Notes under the pieces: generated by a model
Told to the model about the DNA's origin: nothing
Database searches by the model: none
The model's input: the letters and a program-made list of their open reading frames with translations, nothing else
Assembly (NCBI GenBank): GCA_963751695.1
Contig: CAVVVP010000004.1
Span: 248,001 to 312,000 of the forward strand
From: SZUA-22 sp963751695
GTDB taxonomy: Bacteria > Bacteroidota > Ignavibacteria > Ignavibacteriales > Melioribacteraceae
DNA: 64,000 nucleotides
Direction of reading: 5' to 3'
Shown: in pieces, positions 54,064-63,760 of the stretch
How the letters are laid out: each line of letters begins with the position of its first letter
Position numbering within the stretch: position 1 is the first letter of the stretch
Position numbers and translations under genes: made by a program

Positions 54064-55269
54064 ATGAAAATTCTTTTTTATGAACCTTTCGCCGGTATTA
54101 GCGGAGATATGAATCTGGGGGCAATGATCGATCTTGGAGTTGATCAGAATTATCTTATCACAGAATTGAAAAAACTTGGTTTAGATAATGAGTATAGTAT
54201 CAACGTTTCAAAGTCATCCAAAATGGGTATTGGAGGAACAAGAGTCGATATTAAACTGAATGATTTCCAACCTTACGATCCAGCTAACTTGTTTGCAATT
54301 GGAAACGATCATCATCAGCATAGAAACTTGCCTGATATAGAGAACATTATTGATAAGAGCAGTTTGGATGAAAAAGTAAAAGATTTAAGTAAGAGAATAT
54401 TTATGCATGTAGCAAAAGCTGAATCAACAGTTCATGGATTACCACTAAATGAGGTTCACTTCCATGAAGTTGGAGCGACAGATTCCATAGTTGATATTGT
54501 TGGTGCAGCGATATGTTTTAATAAACTCAATATTGATAAGGTAATCAGTTCTCCAATTGAGTTGGGAGGTGGTTTTGTTAAAGCAGCACACGGTAAAATG
54601 CCAGTTCCAGCACCAGCAACAGCTGAAATTGTAAAAAATATCTCTGTAAAATACGGTGGTATTGATCACGAAGCAACCACACCAACTGGAGCGGCAATTC
54701 TTGTAGAATTAGTCGATGAATATGTAACATCAGCAGAACTAATAATTCTGAAAACTGCTTACGGTATTGGGTACCGTGATGTTGAGGTCCCAAATGTACT
54801 TCGGGTAAATCTTGCAGATGTTGCCGATAGGGGATATGAGCAAAAAGATGCGATATTATTGGAATGCAATATTGACGATATGAGCAATGAAGTAATTGGC
54901 AGTCTTATGGATAGAGTTTTGGAAGCTGGTGCAAAAGATATTTCATTCCAAAACATCCAAATGAAAAAAAATCGGCCAGCAATTTTGTTGAGCATACTAA
55001 CAACTGAGAAAAATGAGGACCCTTTGAAAGATCTATTATTCAGAGAAACAAGTACTTTTGGAATAAAATCCTTCAGAGTTAAAAAAAGCATACTTAAAAG
55101 AGAAGTCGAAGAAGTAAGTACGAGTTTAGGTTTAGTTAGAATAAAGAAAGGTTTACTTGGTGATGAAGTTATAAAATCAAAACCAGAATTTGAAGATGTA
55201 TTGAGAATATCGAAGGAAAAACAGATTCCTTTAATGGAAGTTTATAAAAAAATTGAAAAAGAATTATGA
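54064..55269 (+). CDS. larC: Nickel-pincer cofactor biosynthesis protein LarC
   Basis: A 401-residue LarC, which inserts nickel into the pyridinium-type cofactor of lactate racemase using CTP. It opens with M-K-I-L-F-Y-E-P-F-A-G-I-S-G-D-M-N-L-G-A and has D-H-H-Q-H-R near residue 80, H-F-H-E-V-G-A-T-D-S-I-V-D, P-V-P-A-P-A-T-A and E-C-N-I-D-D-M. In some lactobacilli LarC is made through a ribosomal frameshift; here a single uninterrupted frame covers both parts. It overlaps larB by 4 bases. No larA or larE is in the window. Confidence 0.93.
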   Translation: MKILFYEPFAGISGDMNLGAMIDLGVDQNYLITELKKLGLDNEYSINVSKSSKMGIGGTRVDIKLNDFQPYDPANLFAIGNDHHQHRNLPDIENIIDKSSLDEKVKDLSKRIFMHVAKAESTVHGLPLNEVHFHEVGATDSIVDIVGAAICFNKLNIDKVISSPIELGGGFVKAAHGKMPVPAPATAEIVKNISVKYGGIDHEATTPTGAAILVELVDEYVTSAELIILKTAYGIGYRDVEVPNVLRVNLADVADRGYEQKDAILLECNIDDMSNEVIGSLMDRVLEAGAKDISFQNIQMKKNRPAILLSILTTEKNEDPLKDLLFRETSTFGIKSFRVKKSILKREVEEVSTSLGLVRIKKGLLGDEVIKSKPEFEDVLRISKEKQIPLMEVYKKIEKEL

Positions 55270-56003
55270 AAGATTTAGAAAATCTACTATTGAAAATCAA
55301 ATCTGGTGAACTCTCAATTGATGAAGGACTGGAAGAACTAAAATATCTGCCGGTTAAATCACTCCATCATACTCTTATTGATACACACAGAGAACTTCGA
55401 AATGGATTCACTGAAGTAATCTACGGTGAGGGAAAAAGATTAGAACACTTGGTGGAGATAATCAATGCTCAAATAGGGAAGAGCAATATCTTGGTTACCA
55501 GGATCAGTGAAGAAGTGTTTGAAATGCTGAGCAAGAAAATAAACGGATTGGATTACAATCCCTTAGCTAAAACTGTAACTCATATTTCGCAAGAAATTGA
55601 ATACAAGGATTCGAAGATTGGAATTATCACAGCAGGTACTTCTGATATTCCAGTATCAGAGGAAGCAAAAGTTACATGCGAAATTTTTGGCAATAAAACT
55701 GAGATGATCTATGATGTCGGTGTAGCAGGACTTCACAGAATCGTTTCAAAATTGGATATCCTTAAAACAGTTAAGGTTCTTATTGTTGTTGCTGGAATGG
55801 AAGGTGCGCTTCCGAGTGTCGTTGGTGGATTGGTTAGTCAGCCTGTTATTGCTGTTCCGACTAGTGTAGGATATGGAGCCAGTTTTGAAGGAATTTCTGC
55901 ACTTCTTGGTATGCTGAATTCATGTGCTTCCGGAATTACTGTTGTAAATATCGATAATGGGTTTGGAGCTGCTATTGCAGCTCATAGAATAAATCAGCAG
56001 TAA
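55266..56003 (+). CDS. larB: Nickel-pincer cofactor biosynthesis protein LarB
   Basis: A 245-residue LarB (AIR-carboxylase-like), which carboxylates and hydrolyses nicotinic acid adenine dinucleotide to start the lactate-racemase cofactor pathway. Typical blocks are E-V-I-Y-G-E-G-K, I-I-T-A-G-T-S-D-I-P-V, V-A-G-M-E-G-A-L-P-S-V-V-G-G-L and P-T-S-V-G-Y-G-A-S-F. Length is normal. Its ATG overlaps the larC stop (ATGA), so the pair is translationally coupled. Confidence 0.93.
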   Translation: MKDLENLLLKIKSGELSIDEGLEELKYLPVKSLHHTLIDTHRELRNGFTEVIYGEGKRLEHLVEIINAQIGKSNILVTRISEEVFEMLSKKINGLDYNPLAKTVTHISQEIEYKDSKIGIITAGTSDIPVSEEAKVTCEIFGNKTEMIYDVGVAGLHRIVSKLDILKTVKVLIVVAGMEGALPSVVGGLVSQPVIAVPTSVGYGASFEGISALLGMLNSCASGITVVNIDNGFGAAIAAHRINQQ

Positions 56004-56004
56004 A

Positions 56005-57417
56005 CTATTTCTTTTTTGGTCGGTATAAGTGTGTACTATGCCCAAAGTAAACTTCCGAGGCTTCCATAACAGATTCTGATAGAGTTGGGTGTGGATGAAT
56101 ACTAAGTGCTACATCTTTTGCCAATGCTGCCATTTCTATCGCAAGCACACCTTCAGCTATCATTTCACCGGCTCCAGCACCAACTAGTCCCATTCCTAGT
56201 ACTCGATCAGTTTCAGGATCAATTAGTAATTTAGTGAGTCCATCATTTCTATCAATTGTTGTTGCTCTTCCACTTGCACCCCAAGGAAAGCGTGCAACTT
56301 CCACCTTAATCCCTTTTTGTTTAGCTTCGGTTTCATTAATCCCAGCCCATGCAAGTTCTGGATCAGTGAACACGACAGCTGGAATAGCATTTGGTTCGAA
56401 GGCAACTTTTTTCCCAAGTATTGCATCAACAGCAACTTTCCCTTCTGCAGAAGCTTTATGAGCAAGCATAGCACCTCCAACAATGTCACCAATTGCAAAT
56501 ATTGATGGATCAGAAGTCTGACATTTTTCGTCGATAACAACAAAGCCTTTTTCGCTAATGTTGACATTTGTACTATCAAGTCCTAGCTCGCTAGTTATTG
56601 GTCTTCGTCCAATTGAAATTAAAACTCTATCAAATACCTTTTCGCTAACTCCTTCGCTACTTTCAAACTTAACCTTTATTCCCGTCTTAGTTTCAGAAAC
56701 AGATGAGACTTTTGTACTAAGCAAAATTGATTCGAATTTATTTTCCAAGTTTCTTTGAAGAACTCGAACCAGATCTCGATCTGCACCTGGAAGTAATCCA
56801 TCAGTCATTTCCACAACAGTTACTTTACTACCAAGAGAAGCATATACAGATCCTAATTCCAATCCGATGTATCCGCCACCAATTACAAGTAAGCTTTTAG
56901 GAATGAGTTCTAAATTTAGCGCATCGGTTGAGTCCCAAATTTTGCTAGATTTAGGTAATCCTGGAATTGTTGAAGGAATTGTACCAGTTGCTAGAATCGA
57001 CTTTTTGAATTCAATATTCTCAGATGTACCATCTACTATGTTAACTGCCAAGCTATTAGATCCAGTATACTTTGCAGTACCTTGGATGTACTCAATTTTT
57101 CTTTGCTTTCGAAGTTGTCCAGTTCCGCTTGTTAGTTTATTTACAACAGATTCCTTATAAGATCTCAATTTGTCTAGATCTATCTTGGGTTTACCAAAAT
57201 CGATACCCCAATTTGTAGCTTCATTTGCTTCACTCAATAATTTAGAAACATGAAGTAAGGCTTTTGAAGGGATACATCCTCTATAAAGGCAAACACCACC
57301 GGGATTTAATTCTTTATCGATTAAGGAAACTTTCATACCTAGATCTGCAGCATAAAATGCAGCTGCATATCCACCAGGACCAGCACCAACAATAACTAAA
57401 TCTCTTTTATCACTCAT
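56005..57417 (-). CDS. lpdA: Dihydrolipoamide dehydrogenase (E3)
   Basis: A 470-residue FAD enzyme that reoxidises dihydrolipoyl groups with NAD+. The N-terminal FAD loop is G-A-G-P-G-G-Y, the redox disulfide is C43/C48 in C-L-Y-R-G-C-I-P-S-K, the NAD loop is G-G-G-Y-I-G-L-E, and the C-terminal active-site base lies in H-P-H-P-T-L-S-E. It is the last gene of the pyruvate dehydrogenase operon, 4 bases after the E2 gene, so it is presumably the E3 of that complex. It is convergent with larB, with 1 base between. Confidence 0.97.
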   Translation of the reverse strand: MSDKRDLVIVGAGPGGYAAAFYAADLGMKVSLIDKELNPGGVCLYRGCIPSKALLHVSKLLSEANEATNWGIDFGKPKIDLDKLRSYKESVVNKLTSGTGQLRKQRKIEYIQGTAKYTGSNSLAVNIVDGTSENIEFKKSILATGTIPSTIPGLPKSSKIWDSTDALNLELIPKSLLVIGGGYIGLELGSVYASLGSKVTVVEMTDGLLPGADRDLVRVLQRNLENKFESILLSTKVSSVSETKTGIKVKFESSEGVSEKVFDRVLISIGRRPITSELGLDSTNVNISEKGFVVIDEKCQTSDPSIFAIGDIVGGAMLAHKASAEGKVAVDAILGKKVAFEPNAIPAVVFTDPELAWAGINETEAKQKGIKVEVARFPWGASGRATTIDRNDGLTKLLIDPETDRVLGMGLVGAGAGEMIAEGVLAIEMAALAKDVALSIHPHPTLSESVMEASEVYFGHSTHLYRPKKK

Positions 57418-57421
57418 TTGG

Positions 57422-59071
57422 TTATCCTTCTAGACTCAATAAAAACGGATTCTCTAGAGCTTCAGCTACCCAGCGTATAAACCTTGCTGCATCGGCTCCA
57501 TCAATAATTCTATGATCGTAAGACAGTGAAAGGGGAAGCATCAACTTTGGTGTAAATTCACCATCTTTATAAATCGGTTCATAACTACCTCTTGAAACAC
57601 CAAGTATTGCTACTTCTGGTGTGTTGACAATTGGTGTAAAATAGGTTCCTCCAATTCCACCAAGATTACTAATGGAAAAGTTTCCGCCTTGTAGATCATC
57701 AAGAGAAAGTTTATTATTTCTAGCTTTAAGAGAAATTTCACTTAATTCTACTGATAGTTGAACAATATTTTTTTTGTCAACATCCTTAATGACTGGAACA
57801 AGCAAACCTTTCTCAGTATCGACCGCAATTCCAATATTCGTATATTTTTTGAATATAATAGACTTATTACCCATATCAACACTAGCATTGAATTGTGGAA
57901 ACTTAACCAAAGCAGCAGAAATGACTTTTAATAAGATAGAAGTAACAGTGAGTTTTCCTCCTGCAGATTCAACCTTAGTAGCAAACTGTTGTCTAAGTTT
58001 TTCAAGATCAGTAATGTCCGCTTTGTCAAACTGGGTTACATGTGGTACAGATGCCCAAGCATATGAAAGATGCCCAGCAGTTTTCTTCCTTATATTATTC
58101 ATTGGTTGAGTATCTATGTCTCCCCACTTAGAAAAATCTGGAAGTGGTTCAGCATTTATACCTAACCCTGATCCAATACCGCCTTTACTAATTTTTTCGT
58201 TTAAATTTTTTGCAAATACTTTTACATCATCAATAGAAATTCTACCCCCTGGCCCGGAGCCAGAAACCTGATGAATATCTACTCCAATCTCTCTTGAGAA
58301 CCTTCTAACAGTTGGAGAAGCTGGAGCTATGTTTTTTGCGATTTCTTCTCGCCTTGGAAGAAGCTGAGGAATATTCTGTTGATTTGATTCTGGTTCAATA
58401 TTAGTCTTTGGCTGAGGTTTCCCAATTGATGAAACATCTTCTTCTTTAGCTATTTCTTCAGTTGATAAAGTTTTTTTTGCATCACCGCCAGAAATAAACG
58501 TGAATATTGTTTGTCCAACTTTAGCAGAATCACCTTCTTTAACTGAAACATCTTTTACGATACCAGAATGTTCAAATGGAACTTCAACAGTTGCTTTATC
58601 GGTTTCAATTTCTAGTACGATCTGATCTGCCTCAAGTTGATCACCAGGTTTAACAAGTATCTTGGTGATGTCGGCAGCTTCAATATTCTCACCAAGTTCC
58701 GGCAGTTTAAATTCTCCATTACTATTTTTACCATCCACTTTGATAGTATCAGGTTTGGTTTCTATGGGAGCAGGTTGTACTACAGTTTCCTTCACATCTT
58801 CAGTTTTTTTAGATTGTTGCTTTTTAGGTGTTGAAGTTTCATCAACTACAAATAGAACTGAACCAACATCAGCAATTTCACCTTCTTTGATCTTAACCTC
58901 TTTAATAGTGCCACTTACCTCAGAAGGGACTTCAACAGTGGCTTTGTCAGTTTCAATTTCTAATACGATTTGATCCTTCTCTATGGTGTCTCCGACTTTT
59001 ACTAACACTTTTGTTACATCAGCTGAGTTAATGTTTTCTCCCAGTTCTGGTAACTTAAATTCCATGGCCAT
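57422..59071 (-). CDS. aceF: Pyruvate dehydrogenase E2 (dihydrolipoamide acetyltransferase) with two lipoyl domains
   Basis: A 549-residue E2. Two lipoyl domains (about 3-78 and 120-195) each contain E-I-E-T-D-K-A-T-V-E-V-P with lipoyl lysines at K43 and K159. Their DNA is also similar, pointing to an internal duplication. A peripheral-subunit-binding domain follows (about 250-285, S-P-T-V-R-R-F and G-S-G-P-G-G-R-I), then the catalytic domain with D-H-R-I-I-D-G near the C-terminus. The ATG at 59071 follows a GAGAT sequence. It is flanked by aceE (29 bases) and lpdA (4 bases). Confidence 0.96.
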   Translation of the reverse strand: MAMEFKLPELGENINSADVTKVLVKVGDTIEKDQIVLEIETDKATVEVPSEVSGTIKEVKIKEGEIADVGSVLFVVDETSTPKKQQSKKTEDVKETVVQPAPIETKPDTIKVDGKNSNGEFKLPELGENIEAADITKILVKPGDQLEADQIVLEIETDKATVEVPFEHSGIVKDVSVKEGDSAKVGQTIFTFISGGDAKKTLSTEEIAKEEDVSSIGKPQPKTNIEPESNQQNIPQLLPRREEIAKNIAPASPTVRRFSREIGVDIHQVSGSGPGGRISIDDVKVFAKNLNEKISKGGIGSGLGINAEPLPDFSKWGDIDTQPMNNIRKKTAGHLSYAWASVPHVTQFDKADITDLEKLRQQFATKVESAGGKLTVTSILLKVISAALVKFPQFNASVDMGNKSIIFKKYTNIGIAVDTEKGLLVPVIKDVDKKNIVQLSVELSEISLKARNNKLSLDDLQGGNFSISNLGGIGGTYFTPIVNTPEVAILGVSRGSYEPIYKDGEFTPKLMLPLSLSYDHRIIDGADAARFIRWVAEALENPFLLSLEG

Positions 59072-59100
59072 TATTATCTCGAAATTAATTATTCAATTCT

Positions 59101-61767
59101 TTACGATTTAAGTGGATTTAATTTTTTAGGATCTATTCCTAAACTGCTCAATGCCTTTTTAAGAACAGTGGGTTTAAGAGTCCCTTCCTCAACCAAGGAA
59201 TAGAGAGTAGTGTAAACTATATGCTTAGCATCAACCTCAAAGAAATCTCTAAGTTCCTTTCTTCCTTCACTTCGCCCAAATCCATAAGTCCCTAAAGAAG
59301 TAAGTGTATTCGGGAACCATTTAGCAATTGAATCACCTTGGATCTGGACATAATCAGAAGCAGAAATAAAAACTCCCTTTTCATCCTTTGTGATCCTTTG
59401 CACATATGGAACTTTTGGCTTTTTATCTGGATTCAATCTGTTATAACGTTCCGAATCAACAGCATCAAGATGAAGATTTTTATAACTTGTTACACTCCAA
59501 ACATCTGCAGAAACGTTATATCCTTTTTCTAAAATTTCTTGAGCTTTAATTACCTCATTTAAAATAGTTCCACTACCAAGCAAATGGGCTTTTGCCTTAA
59601 CTGTTTTTTTCTTTGAAGTACTGAATTTATACATACCCTTCAAAATACCATCTTTAACCCCTTTCGGCATTGCCGGTTGGGCATAATTTTCGTTCATTAC
59701 GGTTATATAATAAAAAAGATTTTCTTGTTTTTCATACATTCTGTATATGCCGTCTCTAATAATTACAGCAAGTTCATAAGCAAACGCTGGATCGAAAGTC
59801 ATACAAGTTGGAATTGCATAAGCTAATAAAAGTGATTGCCCATCTTGATGCTGCAATCCCTCGCCAGCTAATGTTGTTCTGCCTGCTGTTGCACCGATCA
59901 TAAATCCTTTTGCGCGAATATCAGCAGCAGCCCATGCAAGATCTCCAATTCGCTGGAATCCAAACATCGAATAGAAAGAGAAGAATGGAATTGTATTAAT
60001 CCCATGTGTAGCATACCCAATACCTGCCGCAATGAATGAGGACATTGAACCTGCTTCAGTAATACCTTCTTCAAGTATCTGACCATCTTTTGCTTCTTTG
60101 TAATAGAGTAAACTGTCACGATCAACTGGTTCATAGAGTTGACCAACATGAGAGTAAATTCCAACTTGGCGGAATAATGATTCCATACCAAAAGTTCTTG
60201 CTTCATCTGGTACGATTGGAACTATAAGTTTTCCAACTTCTTTATCTTTAAGTAATTTAGTTAACAACCTTACATATACCATTGTTGTAGATATTTCTCT
60301 ACCGTCAGTTCCTTCGTAAAATTCTTTAAAAAGATCTTCTGATGGAGTTTGAATTGGTTGATTTCTCACAACTCTTTTGGGAACGTACCCACCAAGACTT
60401 TTTCGTCTCTCTTTTAAGTATCTTATTTCCTGGCTATCTTCAGATGGTTTATAAAATGGAGCTTCGATAACATCTTCATCGGATAATGGAATTCCAAATC
60501 TAGTTCTGAAATCTTTTAATTCTTCTTCATTCAATTTCTTTTGCTGATGAGTAATATTTTTCCCTTCTCCTGCTTCCCCTAAACCATATCCTTTAACAGT
60601 GCGAGCTAAAATTACAGTTGGTTTACCAGTATATTCAACAGCGGCCTTATAAGCCGCGTAGACTTTTTCAGGATCATGACCACCACGCTTCATTTTTTGA
60701 AGTTGCTCATCAGTAAGATGATCAACTAGCTCCAGCAATTCTGGATATTTTCCAAAGAAGTCTTTTCTAATATAAGCTCCGTCTTCAACGATATACTTTT
60801 GTGATTCACCATCAAGTAATTCATTCATCCTTTTTGCTAGGAGTCCGGTTTTATCCTTTTCCAATAGTGCATCCCACTCACCGCCCCAAATTACTTTTAT
60901 CACATTCCAACCAGCCCCGCGAAATACTGCTTCCAATTCTTGGATAATATTTCCGTTTCCTCGAACTGGTCCATCTAATCGCTGGAGGTTTGTATTGATA
61001 ACGAAAATAAGATTGTCCAATTTTTCTCTGGCTGCAAGAGAGATAGCTCCAAGTGTTTCTGGTTCGTCGGTTTCTCCATCTCCCAAGAATCCCCAAACTT
61101 TTGATGTGCTTTTACGTTTCAGTCCACGATCTTCTAAATATCTAATAAAACGAGCATGATAAATAGCTTGAATTGGTCCAAGACCCATCGATACAGTTGG
61201 AAACTCCCAGAAATCCGGCATTAACCAAGGGTGAGGATATGATGAAAGCCCACCGCCGTGAGCCAATTCTCTTCTAAAGTTTGTTAACTGCTCCTTTGAT
61301 AATCTTCCTTCAAGAAAAGCTCTTGCATACATCCCAGGAGCAAGATGACCTTGAAAATAAATGTGATCTCCTTCATTATCGTCATCTTTTCCCTTAAAGA
61401 AATGATTGTAACCAATTTCGTACAATGTAGCTGCAGACGCATAGGAGGAAATATGTCCTCCAATTCCAGGTTCCGCTCTATTTGCCCGTGTTACCATTGC
61501 CATAGCGTTCCATCTAACTAAACTTTTAATTCTTCTCTCAATCTCTCTTCCACCTGGGAAATGAGGTTCTTGATTTTTGGGAATCGTATTGATATAGGGA
61601 GTATTTGCAGTGAAGGGCAAATCCACACCTGCTTCATGTGCATATGTGTCAAGATCCTCAAGTAATTCTTGTACCCGCTCAGGACCACTTTTTTGAAGAA
61701 CGTATTCAAGAGATTCCAACCATTCTTGCGTTTCAATATCACGTTCATTCATATTCTTATCGTTCAT
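59101..61767 (-). CDS. aceE: Pyruvate dehydrogenase E1, homodimeric type
   Basis: An 888-residue single-chain E1, of the homodimeric AceE type rather than the alpha/beta pair. The start region has the AceE landmark E-T-Q-E-W-L-E-S-L, the thiamine-diphosphate motif is G-D-G-E-T-D-E-P (229-236) followed by N-T-N-L-Q-R-L-D-G-P-V-R-G, and the middle has P-I-V-P-D-E-A-R-T-F-G-M. It decarboxylates pyruvate and acetylates E2. A good ribosome binding site (AAGGA, minus strand near 61780) supports the ATG at 61767. It heads the operon aceE-aceF-lpdA. Confidence 0.97.
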   Translation of the reverse strand: MNDKNMNERDIETQEWLESLEYVLQKSGPERVQELLEDLDTYAHEAGVDLPFTANTPYINTIPKNQEPHFPGGREIERRIKSLVRWNAMAMVTRANRAEPGIGGHISSYASAATLYEIGYNHFFKGKDDDNEGDHIYFQGHLAPGMYARAFLEGRLSKEQLTNFRRELAHGGGLSSYPHPWLMPDFWEFPTVSMGLGPIQAIYHARFIRYLEDRGLKRKSTSKVWGFLGDGETDEPETLGAISLAAREKLDNLIFVINTNLQRLDGPVRGNGNIIQELEAVFRGAGWNVIKVIWGGEWDALLEKDKTGLLAKRMNELLDGESQKYIVEDGAYIRKDFFGKYPELLELVDHLTDEQLQKMKRGGHDPEKVYAAYKAAVEYTGKPTVILARTVKGYGLGEAGEGKNITHQQKKLNEEELKDFRTRFGIPLSDEDVIEAPFYKPSEDSQEIRYLKERRKSLGGYVPKRVVRNQPIQTPSEDLFKEFYEGTDGREISTTMVYVRLLTKLLKDKEVGKLIVPIVPDEARTFGMESLFRQVGIYSHVGQLYEPVDRDSLLYYKEAKDGQILEEGITEAGSMSSFIAAGIGYATHGINTIPFFSFYSMFGFQRIGDLAWAAADIRAKGFMIGATAGRTTLAGEGLQHQDGQSLLLAYAIPTCMTFDPAFAYELAVIIRDGIYRMYEKQENLFYYITVMNENYAQPAMPKGVKDGILKGMYKFSTSKKKTVKAKAHLLGSGTILNEVIKAQEILEKGYNVSADVWSVTSYKNLHLDAVDSERYNRLNPDKKPKVPYVQRITKDEKGVFISASDYVQIQGDSIAKWFPNTLTSLGTYGFGRSEGRKELRDFFEVDAKHIVYTTLYSLVEEGTLKPTVLKKALSSLGIDPKKLNPLKS

Positions 61768-62008
61768 TTTATTTTCCTTAAAATTAAATTATCTATAGCA
61801 GCAAAAACTAAGACAACTAGTATTATATTTTGAAGATTACAAATATAGTGAAATATTGTTCATTATGCTTAAAAACGACGTTAATGATGTCTTTAAATCT
61901 ATATTAAATATCGCTTATAAGATAAAAAACTCCAGATATTTTTTACTATTTTTACAATGAAAATCATTTGATTTATATTATCGATTTTGAAAATTAAAGA
62001 TTAGCTAA
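61768..62008. other. Divergent intergenic region upstream of the PDH operon
   Basis: About 240 AT-rich bases between aceE and the lipoprotein gene. On the minus strand a TATATTTG sequence (about 61840-61850) matches the TAnnTTTG -7 element used by Bacteroidota sigma factors, but a TTG at the right distance upstream is not clear, so the promoter is only possible. No open frame or hairpin of note was seen. Confidence 0.3.
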
Positions 62009-62992
62009 ATGCGCAATTTGATCATAATAATTTTGATTGTTTTTGTTTTGAGCTGTAAAACAAATCCACCAAACTCTTGGGAAGAAACCACTAATTTTGG
62101 AAAGGTTTTCGTGTCCTCAAACCTTAATGGGGCGGAGATAATTGTGGGCGATGAATTAACTGGCCAATTTACTCCAGATACCTTAACATTGAATGAAGGA
62201 ACATACTTTGTTTCTCTACAAAAGTCTGGATATATCTCGGATGTTGTTCAGACTGATGTAATTAAGGACTCAGTTGTGGCAGTGGAAATTGGGCTAAAAG
62301 AACTTTCATTCAATAAAACAGTTTTGATTGAGGATTTCTCAAATTCAAGCTGCGGGCCATGTGTTACGAGCAATAATATTTTACGGTCTCTTAAAAAAAG
62401 CTATGCATCTGATGAATTAATTGCTATTAAATTTACAGCGAGCTTTCCATCCCCAAACGATCCAATGTACCTTGCTAATACTGAGGATTCTGATACCCGT
62501 CTCCAATACTACACGATTTTTTCTACACCAACTATCATTGTTGATGGAATTAATAAGACGGTTGCAACTGATTCAATGAGTATTAAAGCTAAAATTGACG
62601 CTTCCTTGCAGCAGTTTCCTAAATTTACTATTGAAGTTGAAGATAGCATATCTGGACAAACGATCCATGTAAAAGGGAAAGTGAAATTATTAGATAATTC
62701 CGGAATTGATTTTAATAGTCTTGTTCTGCATACGGTGATAATTGAAACAAAAATTGAATACTCATCACCTCCAGGATCAAATGGTGAAACTGAATTTGAT
62801 GACGTGATGAGAAAAATGCTGCCTACGAGTACTGGATACCCCATTTCTCAAATTGAAAACGAAAATGAGGTTGAGTTCGAGTGGAGTGCAAATATTAACT
62901 CACAATGGAATAAAAACAGACTTGAGACTGTTGTATACATTCAGCATACAAATTCGAAAGAAGTTTATCAAGCATATTCAACAATTAACTGA
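62009..62992 (+). CDS. Lipoprotein with PEGA domain and Omp28-like thiol module
   Basis: A 327-residue lipoprotein (lipobox V-L-S-C, Cys16). Residues about 31-95 form a PEGA domain (V-F-V-S-S-N-L-N-G-A, G-T-Y-F-V-S-L-Q-K-S-G-Y), followed by a thioredoxin-like Omp28 module. The latter has N-S-S-C-G-P-C (C115/C118), D-P-M-Y-L-A-N, S-T-P-T-I-I-V-D-G and P-P-G-S-N-G-E. The module is homologous to that in the T9SS cargo protein at 29744. It is probably anchored to a membrane and active in thiol-disulfide exchange, though exact partners are unknown. It is divergent from aceE and followed 15 bases later by a T9SS cargo gene. Confidence 0.85.
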   Translation: MRNLIIIILIVFVLSCKTNPPNSWEETTNFGKVFVSSNLNGAEIIVGDELTGQFTPDTLTLNEGTYFVSLQKSGYISDVVQTDVIKDSVVAVEIGLKELSFNKTVLIEDFSNSSCGPCVTSNNILRSLKKSYASDELIAIKFTASFPSPNDPMYLANTEDSDTRLQYYTIFSTPTIIVDGINKTVATDSMSIKAKIDASLQQFPKFTIEVEDSISGQTIHVKGKVKLLDNSGIDFNSLVLHTVIIETKIEYSSPPGSNGETEFDDVMRKMLPTSTGYPISQIENENEVEFEWSANINSQWNKNRLETVVYIQHTNSKEVYQAYSTIN

Positions 62993-63007
62993 TGATAGAG
63001 ATTTTTA

Positions 63008-63760
63008 ATGATTAAAATAATTAAGCGATTTTTCCCAATTCTTAGCTCATTGCTAATTTCAAGTTTAGTTTATTCTCAAGATTTTTCTATTAGCGTCGAA
63101 AACAACATTCTTGTTGACACCCTGGGTAGCGAGATTATTTTTGACATCGTGCTTAAGAACAATTCATCTTCTAATAATCTTTCAGTGTCAATTATTAGAA
63201 CGGAAATATATTTACCAGACTCATGGTCATCATCATTATGTTTTGATAACTGTTTTGCTCCCTTTATTGATAGTCTAAGCACCTCAGAAGATTTTGGCAG
63301 TTCTCCATTGTCTCCTGGCGAATCGAGAACCATTTCACTGCACGTTTTTCCTCTTCAAGATCATGCTACTGCTGTTATTTCTTTGAGACTCTACAATGAA
63401 AACAATATTTCTGAAGAATATATTGTGGATTTTGAAGCATCAACAATTGCTAATAGTGTAGATGAAAATGGGATGGAATTAAGTTTTAATTTAGAACAAA
63501 ATTATCCAAATCCATTCAATCCATCAACAACAATTAACTACACTATTCCAGTAAATAATTCTGGTGATCTTACATTTGTGTCTCTGAAAGTCTATAATAT
63601 TCTTGGTAGCGAGATAAAAACATTGGTAAGTAACTATCAGAGATCGGGAAAATATTCAATAAAATTTGACGCCCAACAGAATCTTTCAAGCGGAGTGTAT
63701 TTCTACAAACTATCAGCTGAGAATTATCAGCAAGTCAAAAAAATGATATTGGAGAAATAA
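63008..63760 (+). CDS. Small secreted protein with T9SS sorting domain
   Basis: A 250-residue exported protein (signal peptide about 1-24). The N-terminal domain of about 130 residues is beta-rich, with a predicted Cys pair (C-F-D-N-C near residue 80) and no recognised family. The last 90 residues are a T9SS sorting domain (N-Y-P-N-P-F-N-P-S-T-T-I, ending K-K-M-I-L-E-K). It lies between the Omp28/PEGA lipoprotein and a TlpA-like gene whose ATG shares a base with this stop, suggesting the three are cotranscribed. Confidence 0.8.
   Translation: MIKIIKRFFPILSSLLISSLVYSQDFSISVENNILVDTLGSEIIFDIVLKNNSSSNNLSVSIIRTEIYLPDSWSSSLCFDNCFAPFIDSLSTSEDFGSSPLSPGESRTISLHVFPLQDHATAVISLRLYNENNISEEYIVDFEASTIANSVDENGMELSFNLEQNYPNPFNPSTTINYTIPVNNSGDLTFVSLKVYNILGSEIKTLVSNYQRSGKYSIKFDAQQNLSSGVYFYKLSAENYQQVKKMILEK

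Noticed and set aside
54064..55269. Programmed frameshift in larC as in lactobacilli
   Set aside because: The frame is continuous from start to stop with all conserved blocks.
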